A stretch of 37,825 nucleotides of DNA from an alpha proteobacterium SCGC AAA240-E13 (GTDB taxonomy: Bacteria > Pseudomonadota > Alphaproteobacteria > Pelagibacterales > Pelagibacteraceae): NCBI GenBank assembly GCA_000504625.1, contig AZHR01000014.1, positions 1-37,825 on the forward strand, written 5' to 3'. Below the pieces are notes generated by a model. It saw only the letters and a program-made list of their open reading frames with translations, did not search any database and was not told the DNA's origin. Shown in pieces: positions 1-8,706 of this stretch (within the stretch, counting starts at the first letter, position 1; every line of letters begins with the position of its first letter). The translations under genes were made by a program, and so were the position numbers.

Positions 1-94
1 TCATTGCGGCATTATCACTGCATAAATTTTTAGGTGGAAATATAGGCTCAAAATTATGCTGTGTTGATAAATTTTTTAGTTTTTCTCTTATTTT
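1..94. repeat. Left arm of a perfect 94-bp inverted repeat
   Basis: Positions 1-94 are the exact reverse complement of 8666-8759 (position i pairs with 8760 minus i). The match breaks at position 95 (a) against 8665 (g). The arm lies inside tsaD, and its partner sits directly upstream of the missing tsaD 3' end. Confidence 0.97.
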
Positions 95-949
95 ATTATT
101 TGATGCTACACCTCCTGCAATTACAAAAATTTTTTTTTCAATATCTTGTTTTTTTATAAATAAATCCATTGCATATTTACTTTTTTCTACGAGTATCTCT
201 TCTATTGTTTTTTGAAATGAAGCTGCGAGATGGTATTTTTCCTGTTCATTTTTTATTTTTTTAGAAATTTTAAGAACCGCGGTCTTTAAGCCAGCAAAAG
301 ATAAATTACACCCCCCCCTATTAATTATTGGTTTTGGAAGTTTATAATAATTTTCATCACCTTGTTTAGCAAGAACTTCAATTTTTGGTCCTCCGGGAAA
401 TTCTATTCCTAAGAGTTTGGCAGTTTTATCAAAAGCTTCCCCTACAGCATCATCAATTGTTGTTCCCAATCTAGTATAATTGTTAACTCCTTTTACTTCC
501 AAAAATTCCGTATGCCCTCCAGAAATTAATAATAATAAATATGGAAAATTTATTTTTTTTAAAACTTTAGGGCTTAAAGCATGGCCCTCCAAATGATTAA
601 CAGCTACCAAAGGTTTATTAATAGATGCAGAAATACTTTTTGCGATACTTAATCCAACTGTTAAACATACAATTAAACCAGGTCCAGCTGTTGCAGCAAT
701 TCCATCAACGTCATGAATATTTGTTTTACTTTCTTTTAAGGCTTTATTGATAATATAATCTATTTTTTCAACATGTGCTCTTGCAGCTATTTCGGGAACA
801 ACTCCTCCATATTCTTTATGTTCTTCAACCTGACTTGAAACGATATTTGAAAGTATTTCGCCATTTCCGTTTGAATTTTCTCTAACTATTGCAGCCGCTG
901 TCTCATCACAACTTGTTTCTATACCTAAAAAAGTTAGTTGTTTTTTCAT
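1..949 (-). CDS. tsaD: tRNA threonylcarbamoyladenosine biosynthesis protein TsaD, 5' part (cut by window edge)
   Basis: TsaD is the Kae1/Gcp-family subunit that transfers the threonylcarbamoyl group to A37 of ANN-decoding tRNAs. The ATG is at 949-947 and 316 full codons are present. Visible hallmarks are GIETSCDETAAA at residues 9-20, the metal-binding HLEGH at 119-123, LLISGGHTE, a DDAVGEAFDK stretch and NLSFAGLKTA. The frame is still open at position 1. The missing 40 C-terminal residues lie at 8762-8884 on the plus strand, and joining them gives 357 residues, a normal length for the family. It is divergent from hemC with a 61-base gap. A run of eight C (311-318, G on the coding strand) interrupts otherwise AT-rich sequence. 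Identity is certain; the truncation reflects the fold-back described at 1-94. Confidence 0.95.
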   Translation of the reverse strand, partial: MKKQLTFLGIETSCDETAAAIVRENSNGNGEILSNIVSSQVEEHKEYGGVVPEIAARAHVEKIDYIINKALKESKTNIHDVDGIAATAGPGLIVCLTVGLSIAKSISASINKPLVAVNHLEGHALSPKVLKKINFPYLLLLISGGHTEFLEVKGVNNYTRLGTTIDDAVGEAFDKTAKLLGIEFPGGPKIEVLAKQGDENYYKLPKPIINRGGCNLSFAGLKTAVLKISKKIKNEQEKYHLAASFQKTIEEILVEKSKYAMDLFIKKQDIEKKIFVIAGGVASNNKIREKLKNLSTQHNFEPIFPPKNLCSDNAAM

Positions 950-1010
950 TAATTTATATTTTACCAATTCACAAAAAAATCAATATAAATAAGTTCTATA
1001 ATTTAAATAA
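950..1010 (+). promoter_or_regulatory. Divergent tsaD/hemC intergenic region with a candidate -10 box for hemC
   Basis: The 61-base gap must hold start signals for both genes. TATAAT at 997-1002 matches the sigma-70 -10 consensus exactly, but it lies only 8 bases before the hemC ATG, which would leave almost no leader. No convincing -35 is seen at the normal spacing. In DNA this AT-rich a TATAAT can occur by chance. Confidence 0.3.
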
Positions 1011-1928
1011 ATGAATAAAAATAAAATTATTTTGGGATCAAGAGGAAGCAAACTTGCTATTCTGTATGCGGAAAAAGCGAAAAAAGCCATTTTAAATAAT
1101 TATACAGATTTAAATATTGATATAAAAATCATAAAAACATCGGGTGATATTCATCATACCAAAAGTTTAGCGAAAATAGGAGGTAAGAGACTTTTTTCTA
1201 AACAAATTGAAGAAGAATTACTAGCTAAAAAGATCGATATTGCAGTTCATGCTTTAAAGGATTTACCTTCAGATGAAACAAAAGGTTTGGAAACAAAAAT
1301 TTTCTTAAAACGCAATGATCCAAGAGATGTTTTTATAAGTCTCAATCACAAATCAATAATTGATTTAAAACCTCATTCAGTTGTTGGAACTAGTTCTTTT
1401 CGAAGATACGCACAATTACATATATTGAGAAAGAACTTAAATATAATTCTTATTAGAGGCAATATAGATACAAGAATTAATAAATTGGAACAAAAAGAAT
1501 ATGATGCAATTGTTTTATCTTATGCAGGTGTAAAAACATTAGGTTTAGAAAAAAAAATAACCCAAATTTTTTCTGTTGAAAAAATGTTACCTTGTGTTGG
1601 GCAAGGTGTAATAGCTTTGCAAACGCGCAAAAACGATGAAAAAATTTTAAAATTAATTTCTAAAGTTAACGATCAAAATACTTTTAATTGTGTACTTGCT
1701 GAAAGAGAAATGCTTAAAACAATCAAGGGTGACTGTGACACTGCAGTCGGAGGACTTGCCATGATTAATAGTAATTTGATAACATTAAAAAGTGAACTTT
1801 TTTCAACAGATGGTAAAAAAAAATTTTCAGCCAAAACTTCTGGTAGAGTTGAAGAAGCCAAAAAAATTGGAATTAAAGTAGGACAAGAACTTATTGCTAA
1901 AGCGGGAAATACTTACAAAAAAAGATAA
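1011..1928 (+). CDS. hemC: Porphobilinogen deaminase (hydroxymethylbilane synthase)
   Basis: HemC joins four porphobilinogen units into hydroxymethylbilane in cytosolic tetrapyrrole synthesis. The 305 residues match the family length. The N-terminus carries GSRGSKLA, followed by KDLPSD, GTSSFRR and the phosphate-contact region RGNIDTR. MLPCVGQGVIALQ is typical. KGDCDTAVGG holds the cysteine that anchors the dipyrromethane cofactor. It is followed after 9 bases by hemD, which uses its product, so the pair is almost certainly co-transcribed. Its position divergent from tsaD is common in alphaproteobacteria. Confidence 0.96.
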   Translation: MNKNKIILGSRGSKLAILYAEKAKKAILNNYTDLNIDIKIIKTSGDIHHTKSLAKIGGKRLFSKQIEEELLAKKIDIAVHALKDLPSDETKGLETKIFLKRNDPRDVFISLNHKSIIDLKPHSVVGTSSFRRYAQLHILRKNLNIILIRGNIDTRINKLEQKEYDAIVLSYAGVKTLGLEKKITQIFSVEKMLPCVGQGVIALQTRKNDEKILKLISKVNDQNTFNCVLAEREMLKTIKGDCDTAVGGLAMINSNLITLKSELFSTDGKKKFSAKTSGRVEEAKKIGIKVGQELIAKAGNTYKKR

Positions 1929-1937
1929 TATACCAAT

Positions 1938-2639
1938 ATGCATGTTATTATAACTAGACCAATTGAAGATTCTTTAGAATTAATAAGAAATTTAAAAATT
2001 ATTAATCATACAATTACATATCTTCCTCTCATAAGTGTTAGAAAAATTTCTAGCGAAAATATTAATTTTAAAGATTATAAAGGAATAATTTTTACTAGTG
2101 CAAATGCAATAAAATTTTTAAATATTAATGATATTCCTAAAAATATTTATTGTTTTTGTGTAGGTGAAGTCACCGAAAAGAAAGCAAAAAATTTTGGGTT
2201 TTATAATGCGATATCCGCGGGTGATAATGTTAATGCACTTATTGAATTAATTATTAGAACTTTTGATAAAAAAACTGGAAAGTTAATTTATATAAGTAGT
2301 GAATTTATTTCAAAAGATTTAGATATTGAATTAACAAAAAAAGGTTATTTAGTTGATAGGATAGTTAATTATACCTCAGAACCGGTTGTCCAAATTGAAC
2401 AAAATACTTTAGAATATATAAAACAAAACAAACCAGATGTTATTTGTGTATATTCAGAAAAGAGCGCTATTAATTTAAAAGATTTAATTGGTAAATACTC
2501 ATTAGTTGACGTAATGACACAAACTAATTTAATGTGCCTTAGCAAAAAAATATCGAGTGTACTAGAATTTATTAAATGGAAAAAAATTATTTTTTTTAAT
2601 CCAGGGGAGGAAGAATTTTTTTTAAATAAAGTAAATTAA
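1938..2639 (+). CDS. hemD: Uroporphyrinogen-III synthase
   Basis: HemD cyclises hydroxymethylbilane with inversion of ring D to give uroporphyrinogen III. The family is poorly conserved in sequence. The support is the N-terminal VIITRPIEDS motif, the FTSANAIKFL stretch (the usual FTSxNAV), a CVGEVTEKKAK segment resembling the family's VGxxTA helix, the length of 233 residues, and the position directly after hemC. The protein is Lys/Asn/Ile-rich like its neighbours. It probably shares a transcript with hemC and mscS. Confidence 0.88.
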   Translation: MHVIITRPIEDSLELIRNLKIINHTITYLPLISVRKISSENINFKDYKGIIFTSANAIKFLNINDIPKNIYCFCVGEVTEKKAKNFGFYNAISAGDNVNALIELIIRTFDKKTGKLIYISSEFISKDLDIELTKKGYLVDRIVNYTSEPVVQIEQNTLEYIKQNKPDVICVYSEKSAINLKDLIGKYSLVDVMTQTNLMCLSKKISSVLEFIKWKKIIFFNPGEEEFFLNKVN

Positions 2640-2642
2640 TTT

Positions 2643-3728
2643 ATGGATGTATTTAAAAATTTTATAAATTTATTTTTAGAAGTTTGGAATGAGGGTATTT
2701 TAGGAATTGATATATTTCAAACATTAATTGGCCTTGGAATCTTTCTAATTTTTTTATTGTTTAGAGGATTAATTGGTAAAATCATAATTCGACGTTTAGA
2801 AAAAATAGCAAAAAAAACTTCAAATAAACTTGATGATACTTTTGTAGAAGCGATGAAAGGTCCTGCTCAATTTTTTCCAATTGTAATAGGTTTTTTTATT
2901 GCAAGTAATTATTTAGAATTTAGTTCAGAGTCTCAGCAATTCATTAATAATTTAAATAAATCACTAATTACAATATTAATTTTTTGGTTATTGCATCAAT
3001 TTATCCAGCCAGTTTCATATCTTCTGGGAAGTTTAGAAAAAGTTTTAACAAGAGAACTAATCGGCTGGATATTGAAGGCACTAAAAATACTTATAATTAT
3101 CTTAGGTGCTGCTGCTGTATTAGATTTATGGGGTATAAAAATTGGACCAATTATTGCTGGGTTAGGTTTATTGGGTGTTGCGGTTGCACTGGGAGCACAG
3201 GATTTATTTAAAAACTTGATTTCTGGAATATTAGTTCTTGTAGAGAAAAGATTTAAAATTGGAGATTGGATTATTGTTGAAAATATTATTGAGGGTATTG
3301 TGGAACGTATTGGATTTAGATCCACAGTAGTTAGAAAATTTGATAAATCGCTTGCAATTATTCCAAATTTTCAATTTGCCGAAAACGCTGTAATTAATGT
3401 AAGTGCAACAACTAATTGGATAATCAGTTGGATTATAACATTGCAATATAACACAACTGTTGAACAACTAAAAAAAATTAGAGACGAAATAGAAAAATAT
3501 ATTACTACTCATAAAGATTATAAAACCGGCTTAGGTTATGCTGTTAGAGTAGATAAATTTTCTGATAGCTCTATTGATATGTACATTAGGTGCTTTACAG
3601 TAACAGATGATTGGGATGAATGGCTTAAGGTTAAAGAACGACTAGCAATTGAAATTAAACAAATTGTAGAAAAAAATAATGCATCTTTTGCATTTCCTAG
3701 TCAGTCTATTTATGTTGAAAAAAAATGA
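2643..3728 (+). CDS. MscS-family mechanosensitive ion channel
   Basis: This is a small-conductance mechanosensitive channel that would release solutes under hypo-osmotic shock at the inner membrane. The 361 residues hold about four to five hydrophobic segments. The last is the Gly/Ala-rich pore helix (GLGLLGVAVALGAQDLFKN), the MscS signature. It is followed by the beta domain (EKRFKIGDWIIVE, GIVERIGFRSTVVR, IPNFQFAENAVIN) and a cytoplasmic alpha/beta domain ending in FPSQSIYVEKK. The start lies 3 bases after the hemD stop. The downstream YggT gene overlaps it by 4 bases (ATGA), so translation is probably coupled. Confidence 0.92.
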   Translation: MDVFKNFINLFLEVWNEGILGIDIFQTLIGLGIFLIFLLFRGLIGKIIIRRLEKIAKKTSNKLDDTFVEAMKGPAQFFPIVIGFFIASNYLEFSSESQQFINNLNKSLITILIFWLLHQFIQPVSYLLGSLEKVLTRELIGWILKALKILIIILGAAAVLDLWGIKIGPIIAGLGLLGVAVALGAQDLFKNLISGILVLVEKRFKIGDWIIVENIIEGIVERIGFRSTVVRKFDKSLAIIPNFQFAENAVINVSATTNWIISWIITLQYNTTVEQLKKIRDEIEKYITTHKDYKTGLGYAVRVDKFSDSSIDMYIRCFTVTDDWDEWLKVKERLAIEIKQIVEKNNASFAFPSQSIYVEKK

Positions 3729-4015
3729 AATCAATATTCCTCCTAGTAGATAGTGTTATAAATATTTATATTTGGCTTATTATAATTAATGTCATGCTTA
3801 GTTGGTTAGTAGCATTTAATGTTTTAAACACTCAAAATAAATTTGTTTTTGCAGTACTAAATGCAACTCACCAATTAACAGATCCTGTTCTAAACAAAAT
3901 TAGAAGATTTATCCCTAATCTAGGTTCAATAGATATTTCACCGGTTGTATTGATTCTATTGTTAATTTTTATTAGGAATTTATTTTTTGAATTACTTGCG
4001 CCAAATTTATTTTAG
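3725..4015 (+). CDS. YggT family membrane protein
   Basis: A 96-residue inner-membrane protein with two hydrophobic helices, about residues 8-32 and 70-92. Between them lies the TDPVLNKIRRFIPNLGSIDISPVV stretch, which carries the family's D-P-x(2)-x-I-R-x-x-I-P pattern. YggT proteins lack a firm biochemical role; some relatives affect osmotic tolerance or, in plastids and cyanobacteria, division or cofactor assembly. Its ATG overlaps the mscS stop by 4 bases, and folD starts 8 bases after its own stop, pointing to one transcript. Confidence 0.85.
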   Translation: MKSIFLLVDSVINIYIWLIIINVMLSWLVAFNVLNTQNKFVFAVLNATHQLTDPVLNKIRRFIPNLGSIDISPVVLILLLIFIRNLFFELLAPNLF

Positions 4016-4023
4016 TTAAAATT

Positions 4024-4872
4024 ATGTTTAAGATTGATGGAAAAAAAGCAGCAGCCGACTTAAGAAATGAATTAAAGAAAACAGTAGCTGAATTAAAGTC
4101 TAAATATAATGCTGTTCCAGGATTAACCGTAATATTGGTTGGTGAAGATGCTCCTAGTAAAATTTATGTAAGAAATAAAGAAAAATCCGCAATTGAGGTA
4201 GGAATTAATTCTGAGGTTATTCGATATCCAGCAAATCTGGAAGAAAAGGTTCTTTTAGATAAAATAGAGGAACTCAATAATAATAATGAAGTTTCAGCGA
4301 TATTAGTTCAACTACCTCTTCCTAAACATATTGATAAGAGAAAAGTTATAGAAACTATAGATCCGGAAAAAGATGTAGATGGTTTTCATCCAATGAATGT
4401 AGGTAATTTATCATCAGGTTATGATAGTAGTATTCCTTGCACGCCTTTTGGCTGCAGTTTACTAATCAAACAGGTTGAAAAAAATTTAAGTGGAAAACAT
4501 GCGGTATTGATTGGAAGATCAAATTTAAATGGAAAACCCATGACACAACTGCTTTTAAAAGAGAATTGTACGGTAACTATTACCCATTCAAAGACAAAAG
4601 ATTTAAAAACCGAATGTCTTAGAGCAGATATAATTATTGCGGCAGTAGGAATACCTAAATTAGTTAAAGGAGATTGGGTAAAAAAAGGCGCAATCGTTAT
4701 TGATGTTGGAATTAATAAAACCGATTCTGGACTAGTAGGTGATGTTGATTTTGATGCAGTTTCTAAAGTAGCTAAAGCAATCACACCAGTCCCAGGTGGT
4801 GTTGGTCCCATGACAATTGCCTGTTTACTTAACAATACCGTTGAATGTTTTAAAAAAGCTCAGTCCAAATAA
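4024..4872 (+). CDS. folD: Bifunctional methylenetetrahydrofolate dehydrogenase/cyclohydrolase
   Basis: FolD interconverts 5,10-methylene-, methenyl- and 10-formyl-tetrahydrofolate and makes NADPH, which matters for purine synthesis and one-carbon oxidation. The 282 residues match the family. Visible are the catalytic lysine in the YVRNKEK motif, VQLPLPKHID, PEKDVDGFHP, the Rossmann loop GRSNLNGKPMTQLLL, and the C-terminal TPVPGGVGPMT. It is the last gene of the hemC-to-folD run and converges on argG with a 43-base gap. No GC-rich terminator is visible there. Confidence 0.96.
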   Translation: MFKIDGKKAAADLRNELKKTVAELKSKYNAVPGLTVILVGEDAPSKIYVRNKEKSAIEVGINSEVIRYPANLEEKVLLDKIEELNNNNEVSAILVQLPLPKHIDKRKVIETIDPEKDVDGFHPMNVGNLSSGYDSSIPCTPFGCSLLIKQVEKNLSGKHAVLIGRSNLNGKPMTQLLLKENCTVTITHSKTKDLKTECLRADIIIAAVGIPKLVKGDWVKKGAIVIDVGINKTDSGLVGDVDFDAVSKVAKAITPVPGGVGPMTIACLLNNTVECFKKAQSK

Positions 4873-4915
4873 AATTAATATTAAGATTATTTGTGTTTGT
4901 ATTTTATTGCTACTT

Positions 4916-6103
4916 TTAAAGAAGTTTTTTCTTATGAAAATTAATAAATCTTTCAACATTTAATTTATTAAATGTTTTGTTTTCTTCAAAGGAAACCTTC
5001 TTCATGGAATAAGCACTACTCCTAGTTTGTCTTGAAACAATTGTAATATTACCTTTGTATAATTTAAACTTAACAGATCCATTTACTTTATTTCTTTTGA
5101 GATCCACAATTTTTTGAAGTTTAAATCTTGCTTTTGAATACCAATAACCATTGTAAATAAGTTCTGCGTATTTTGGCATAATCTCATCTTTTTTATGCAT
5201 GGTAGCTTTATCTAAGGTAACAGATTCAATTGCTCTATGAGCGGTCATTAATAAAGTTCCACCTGGTGTTTCGTAAATACCCCTTGATTTTATTCCAATA
5301 AATCTATTCTCAACAAGATCAACTCTGCCAATGCCATTCTTACCCGCAAGGATATTTAATTTTTGTAAAAGTTTTCCGGGAGATAATTTTTTACCATTAA
5401 CTGTTGTTGGGTCTCCATTTTTAAATCCTATAGTTACATGAGTAGCTTTATTTGGTGCTTTTTCAGGAGAAGTAGTTCTTTGAAAAATAAATTCTGGCGC
5501 CTGATTTTTAGGATTTTCTAAAACCTTACCCTCAGTTGATGTGTGATATAAATTGTCATCCACAGAAAATGGTGAAGCACCTTTTTTATCTTTAGGTATG
5601 GGTATTTTATTTTTTTTTGCATATTTAATTAAATCCGTTCTTGAATTTAATTTCCATATTCTCCACGGAGCAATCACTTTAATTTTAGGACCGAAATAAT
5701 AATATCCAAGCTCAAATCTTACCTGGTCATTTCCTTTTCCTGTCGATCCGTGAGAAACCGCGTAAGCTTTATATTTTTTTGCTATCCCTATTTGTTTTTT
5801 TGCGATTAAAGGCCTGGCAATTGAAGTGCCTAATAGATAAATTCCCTCGTAAATAGCATGGCCTCTTATCATCGGATAAACATATTCCTTTACAAAAACG
5901 TTCTTTAAATTATCAATAATAATTTTTTTTACACCTAATAATTTCGCCTTTTTAATAATTGCTTTTTTATTTATTTTTTGTCCTATGTCAGCAGTGTAAA
6001 CAATAACTTCAGCTTTATAATTTTCTTGAAGCCACTTAAGAATAATTGATGTGTCTAATCCACCAGAGAAGGCAAGAACAATTTTCTTTTTCTTCATTTT
6101 CAA
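4916..6103 (-). CDS. argG: Argininosuccinate synthase
   Basis: ArgG condenses citrulline and aspartate with ATP to argininosuccinate, the penultimate step of arginine synthesis. The 395 residues match the type I enzyme. The N-type ATP pyrophosphatase loop AFSGGLDTS is at residues 11-19. Further motifs are SHGSTGKGNDQVRFE (citrulline/ATP site), PWRIW, SVDDNLYHTSTEG, GIGRVDLVENRFIGIKSRG and ETPGGTLL. It is encoded opposite to folD and lies 40 bases downstream of the IalB-family gene on the same strand. The start MKMKKKKIV is the only good choice before the P-loop. Confidence 0.97.
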   Translation of the reverse strand: MKMKKKKIVLAFSGGLDTSIILKWLQENYKAEVIVYTADIGQKINKKAIIKKAKLLGVKKIIIDNLKNVFVKEYVYPMIRGHAIYEGIYLLGTSIARPLIAKKQIGIAKKYKAYAVSHGSTGKGNDQVRFELGYYYFGPKIKVIAPWRIWKLNSRTDLIKYAKKNKIPIPKDKKGASPFSVDDNLYHTSTEGKVLENPKNQAPEFIFQRTTSPEKAPNKATHVTIGFKNGDPTTVNGKKLSPGKLLQKLNILAGKNGIGRVDLVENRFIGIKSRGIYETPGGTLLMTAHRAIESVTLDKATMHKKDEIMPKYAELIYNGYWYSKARFKLQKIVDLKRNKVNGSVKFKLYKGNITIVSRQTRSSAYSMKKVSFEENKTFNKLNVERFINFHKKKLL

Positions 6104-6143
6104 AGTAATATTTTAGGTTTGTTATCTTAGATTATTGAAAATT

Positions 6144-6659
6144 TTATACACAATTTTTTTTGGCTGTGTCATAAGCCTTGGAAAATCCCATTAATGAATA
6201 GTGATCGATAGTTTGTTTCCCCTTATCTGTTCTTGCAACAATCATTAACCGTGAAGCTTTTTTCATTGCTTTGATAAATTTTTGTTCTTCTTCAGCATCA
6301 AGAATCCATGCAAAATTTTCTTGAGAATAAAAATCAAAAGTCTTTTTTCCTGATTTAGCTTTCACCGGCGTTTTTTTTTGAAATACATATCCTGTTGTAA
6401 CACTTACTTCATTTTCTATGTTTTCAGTGGGTCTAAAACTTATAAATAGTCTTGAAGGATCTCTTTCAAATTTTTTTGGAGCTCTTAATATTGGAATAGA
6501 TTGAGCAAAACAAACTTTATTGTTGTTTTCAGTGACAATAAAACTTTCCCAGTCCTTAAATTTACCAATACTTTGAGGATTTTCAGCATACAAAGCTGAA
6601 AAGGACATTAAAACTAGTACAAAAGAAATATTTAAAGCCTTTAAAAATTTTTGATACAT
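6144..6659 (-). CDS. Invasion-associated locus B (IalB) family secreted protein
   Basis: A 171-residue exported protein with a signal peptide (residues 1-25, cleavage after ALYA). The mature part fits the IalB-like family common in alphaproteobacteria: a GKFKDWESF start, a cysteine in NNKVCFAQSIP, an FISFRPTENIENEVSV strand block, FDFYSQENFAWI, and a final cysteine in KKNCV. The two cysteines may form a disulfide. The role in free-living bacteria is unknown; the name comes from Bartonella and does not imply pathogenicity here. It is divergent from the BI-1 gene (79-base gap). Confidence 0.82.
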   Translation of the reverse strand: MYQKFLKALNISFVLVLMSFSALYAENPQSIGKFKDWESFIVTENNNKVCFAQSIPILRAPKKFERDPSRLFISFRPTENIENEVSVTTGYVFQKKTPVKAKSGKKTFDFYSQENFAWILDAEEEQKFIKAMKKASRLMIVARTDKGKQTIDHYSLMGFSKAYDTAKKNCV

Positions 6660-6738
6660 AGATTTTCTACATTATTAAAGATTAATTAAATTTTTTCAAC
6701 ATATTGAAATTTTATTCTCTAGCTTATATATAGCTACC

Positions 6739-7494
6739 ATGGAATTTAATAGACAAAATATTCGATCAAAAACAACTACCGCAGCAACTCATGAAGTGGA
6801 TGAGGGTTTAAGGTCATATATGTTAAAAGTTTATAATTATATGTCCTCAGGCGTATTTTTGACGGGTTTTATATCTTTATTGTTATTTAAACTTTCCGTT
6901 GTAACAAATTCTGAGGGAGCAATCATTGGCCTAACAAACATTGGTAATGCCCTTTATAATTCGGCTTTAAAGTGGATTGTAATGCTTGCACCTCTAGGTA
7001 TTGTTTTCTACATGAGTTTTGGAATTGCTAAAATGAGTTCATCAAAGGCACAGACTACTTTTTGGATATTCGCTGCTTTGATGGGTGCATCTTTATCCTC
7101 AATTTTTTTAGTCTATACAGGGACAAGTATAACAAGGGTATTTTTTATTACCGCAGGTACTTTCGGTGCAATGAGTATATATGGCTACACTACTAAAAGA
7201 GATTTAACAAAACTTGGATCTTTTTTGATGATGGGTTTAATAGGAATAATTATTGCATCAATAGTAAATATTTTTATGAAGTCTACTATGATGTATTTTG
7301 TTATTTCCATAATTGGAGTTTTAGTATTTGTTGGGTTGACTGCTTATGATACTCAAAAAATAAAAAATATGTATTTGGTTAGCGATAGTGGTGAAGTTTT
7401 AGGTAAAAAAGCAGTTATGGGTGCATTAACTCTTTATTTAGACTTCATTAATTTATTTATAATGTTGTTAAGATTGTTTGGTCAAAGAAGGTAA
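6739..7494 (+). CDS. Bax inhibitor-1/YccA family membrane protein
   Basis: A 251-residue protein with seven hydrophobic segments after a short soluble N-terminus (about 40 residues). The family signature is seen in the late GLTAYDTQKIKN motif, preceded by VISIIGVLVFV and followed by a final helix ALTLYLDFINLFIMLLRLFG. Bacterial relatives include pH-gated calcium leak channels (BsYetJ) and YccA, which modulates FtsH. It converges on the DUF2794 gene with 4 bases between stops. Confidence 0.92.
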   Translation: MEFNRQNIRSKTTTAATHEVDEGLRSYMLKVYNYMSSGVFLTGFISLLLFKLSVVTNSEGAIIGLTNIGNALYNSALKWIVMLAPLGIVFYMSFGIAKMSSSKAQTTFWIFAALMGASLSSIFLVYTGTSITRVFFITAGTFGAMSIYGYTTKRDLTKLGSFLMMGLIGIIIASIVNIFMKSTMMYFVISIIGVLVFVGLTAYDTQKIKNMYLVSDSGEVLGKKAVMGALTLYLDFINLFIMLLRLFGQRR

Positions 7495-7498
7495 TTTT

Positions 7499-7849
7499 TT
7501 AATTAACAAGTTTCAAGTTTTTCCATTTTGTATTATTTAATAGTTCTTCTAAATTCTTAGACATTTTTAAAATATTTCCCCTAGAATCTAAGGTAAAATA
7601 CTTTAAATTATTATTTTTTAGTCTAAAATTTTTACATATTCGAAATTCCGGGTTTTCAGAAGCTCTTTTATACACATTAAAACTAACTTCTTCTTTTGAG
7701 ATATTTAATCCATAATCTTTCAAAAAACCTTTAGAAACCATTTGGGAATAAAAATTTAGAATTATTTTTAATTCAAATTTGTTAAAAAAATAATTACTTT
7801 TTTCCGTTAGTGAATTTGAGTTTTTAGCTATTAGTTTTAAATGATTCAT
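7499..7849 (-). CDS. DUF2794-type conserved hypothetical protein
   Basis: A 116-residue soluble protein without signal or membrane segment. The central pattern (FNKFELKIILNFYSQMVSKG, then DYGLNISKEEVSFNVYKRASENPEFRI) resembles the alphaproteobacterial DUF2794 family, where a helix is followed by a short beta sheet carrying F-x-V-x-R-x-S-E-x-P. No catalytic residues are evident and the function is unknown. Its start abuts the yciB stop (7849/7850), so the two are likely translated from one message. Confidence 0.72.
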   Translation of the reverse strand: MNHLKLIAKNSNSLTEKSNYFFNKFELKIILNFYSQMVSKGFLKDYGLNISKEEVSFNVYKRASENPEFRICKNFRLKNNNLKYFTLDSRGNILKMSKNLEELLNNTKWKNLKLVN

Positions 7850-8401
7850 CTACTTATTAATTCTATATTTTTTTATCAGAGGAATTTGAAATGCAGCAAA
7901 TATAAAAGAAACTGGCATTAGACCCCAGACTTTAAAATTTACCCAAAATTCTTCTGATTGAGTTCTCCAAACTATTTCGTTTAAAACAGCAAGAAATAAA
8001 AAAAATAATATCCATCGATCGTTAAATTTTCTCCATCCTTCATCTAACAAATTAAAAGAACTTTTAAACAATTGTTTAAGTAATGGTTTTTTTAAAAAAA
8101 ATTTTCCAAATATTAGAACTAATGCAAATAAAATATTTACCACGGTTGGTTTCATATAAACAAAAATTGGATTGTTAAAATATAAAGTAAGACCTCCAAA
8201 GAATGTTATTAAAATTCCACTGGTTAGGGGTATAAGTGGTATCTTTCTTTCTAAAAAATAAATTATTGCAAGTGATACTAGAGTTGCAATAATTAAAGGA
8301 GGTATAGCAACACTAAGGTCAAGTCCGCTTTGGTAGTAAAAAATAAAAAAGATTAAAAGAGGTCCAAAGTCTGTAATAAATTTTATAAGTGGTTTACTCA
8401 T
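7850..8401 (-). CDS. yciB: Inner membrane-spanning protein YciB (septation protein A family)
   Basis: A 183-residue polytopic membrane protein with about five hydrophobic helices. The start KFITDFGPLLIFFIFYY, the tract ERKIPLIPLTSGILITFFGGLT, and the region NLLDEGWRKFNDRWILFFLFLAVLNEIVWR are typical of YciB/IspZ. The family has been linked to cell envelope integrity and septation in Shigella and E. coli. It is divergent from the hspQ fragment with an 86-base gap and precedes the DUF2794 gene. Confidence 0.92.
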   Translation of the reverse strand: MSKPLIKFITDFGPLLIFFIFYYQSGLDLSVAIPPLIIATLVSLAIIYFLERKIPLIPLTSGILITFFGGLTLYFNNPIFVYMKPTVVNILFALVLIFGKFFLKKPLLKQLFKSSFNLLDEGWRKFNDRWILFFLFLAVLNEIVWRTQSEEFWVNFKVWGLMPVSFIFAAFQIPLIKKYRINK

Positions 8402-8487
8402 TTAAAATTCACTATAATATCCATATAACTTTAAATCATTTTTTACTATTGATTTTTTTTTAAATGTAACTATTTTTAACTTATCTA

Positions 8488-8706
8488 ATGGCAATTAATA
8501 CCGCAAAATTTTCAATAGGAAATGTAGTAAGACATAAGCATTTTGACTTTAGAGGTGTGATTTACGATGTTGATTTTGAATTTAATAATTCAGAAGAATG
8601 GTACCGTTCAATACCTAAAGATGTTAGACCTAGAAAGAATCAACCCTTTTATCATCTTTTGGCTGAAAATAAGAGAAAAACTAAAAAATTTATCAACACA
8701 GCATAA
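8488..8706 (+). pseudogene. hspQ: HspQ/YccV-type (hemimethylated-DNA-binding family) protein, 3' end replaced at a chimeric junction
   Basis: The first 59-60 codons match HspQ: AKFSIGNVVRHKHFDFRGVIYDVD at the N-terminus, then a PRKNQPFYHLLAEN block. HspQ is a small heat-shock-linked specificity factor for Lon and was first described as binding hemimethylated oriC DNA. From 8666 the reading frame runs into sequence identical to tsaD (in another frame) and ends after eleven foreign residues, KRKTKKFINTA. Family members usually run to about 100 residues, so roughly the last third is missing. The loss comes from the inverted junction, not from ordinary gene decay; the intact gene probably exists in the source genome. 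Confidence 0.85.

Noticed and set aside
6144..6659. IalB-family gene as a virulence factor
   Set aside because: The family is widespread in free-living alphaproteobacteria; nothing here suggests host invasion.
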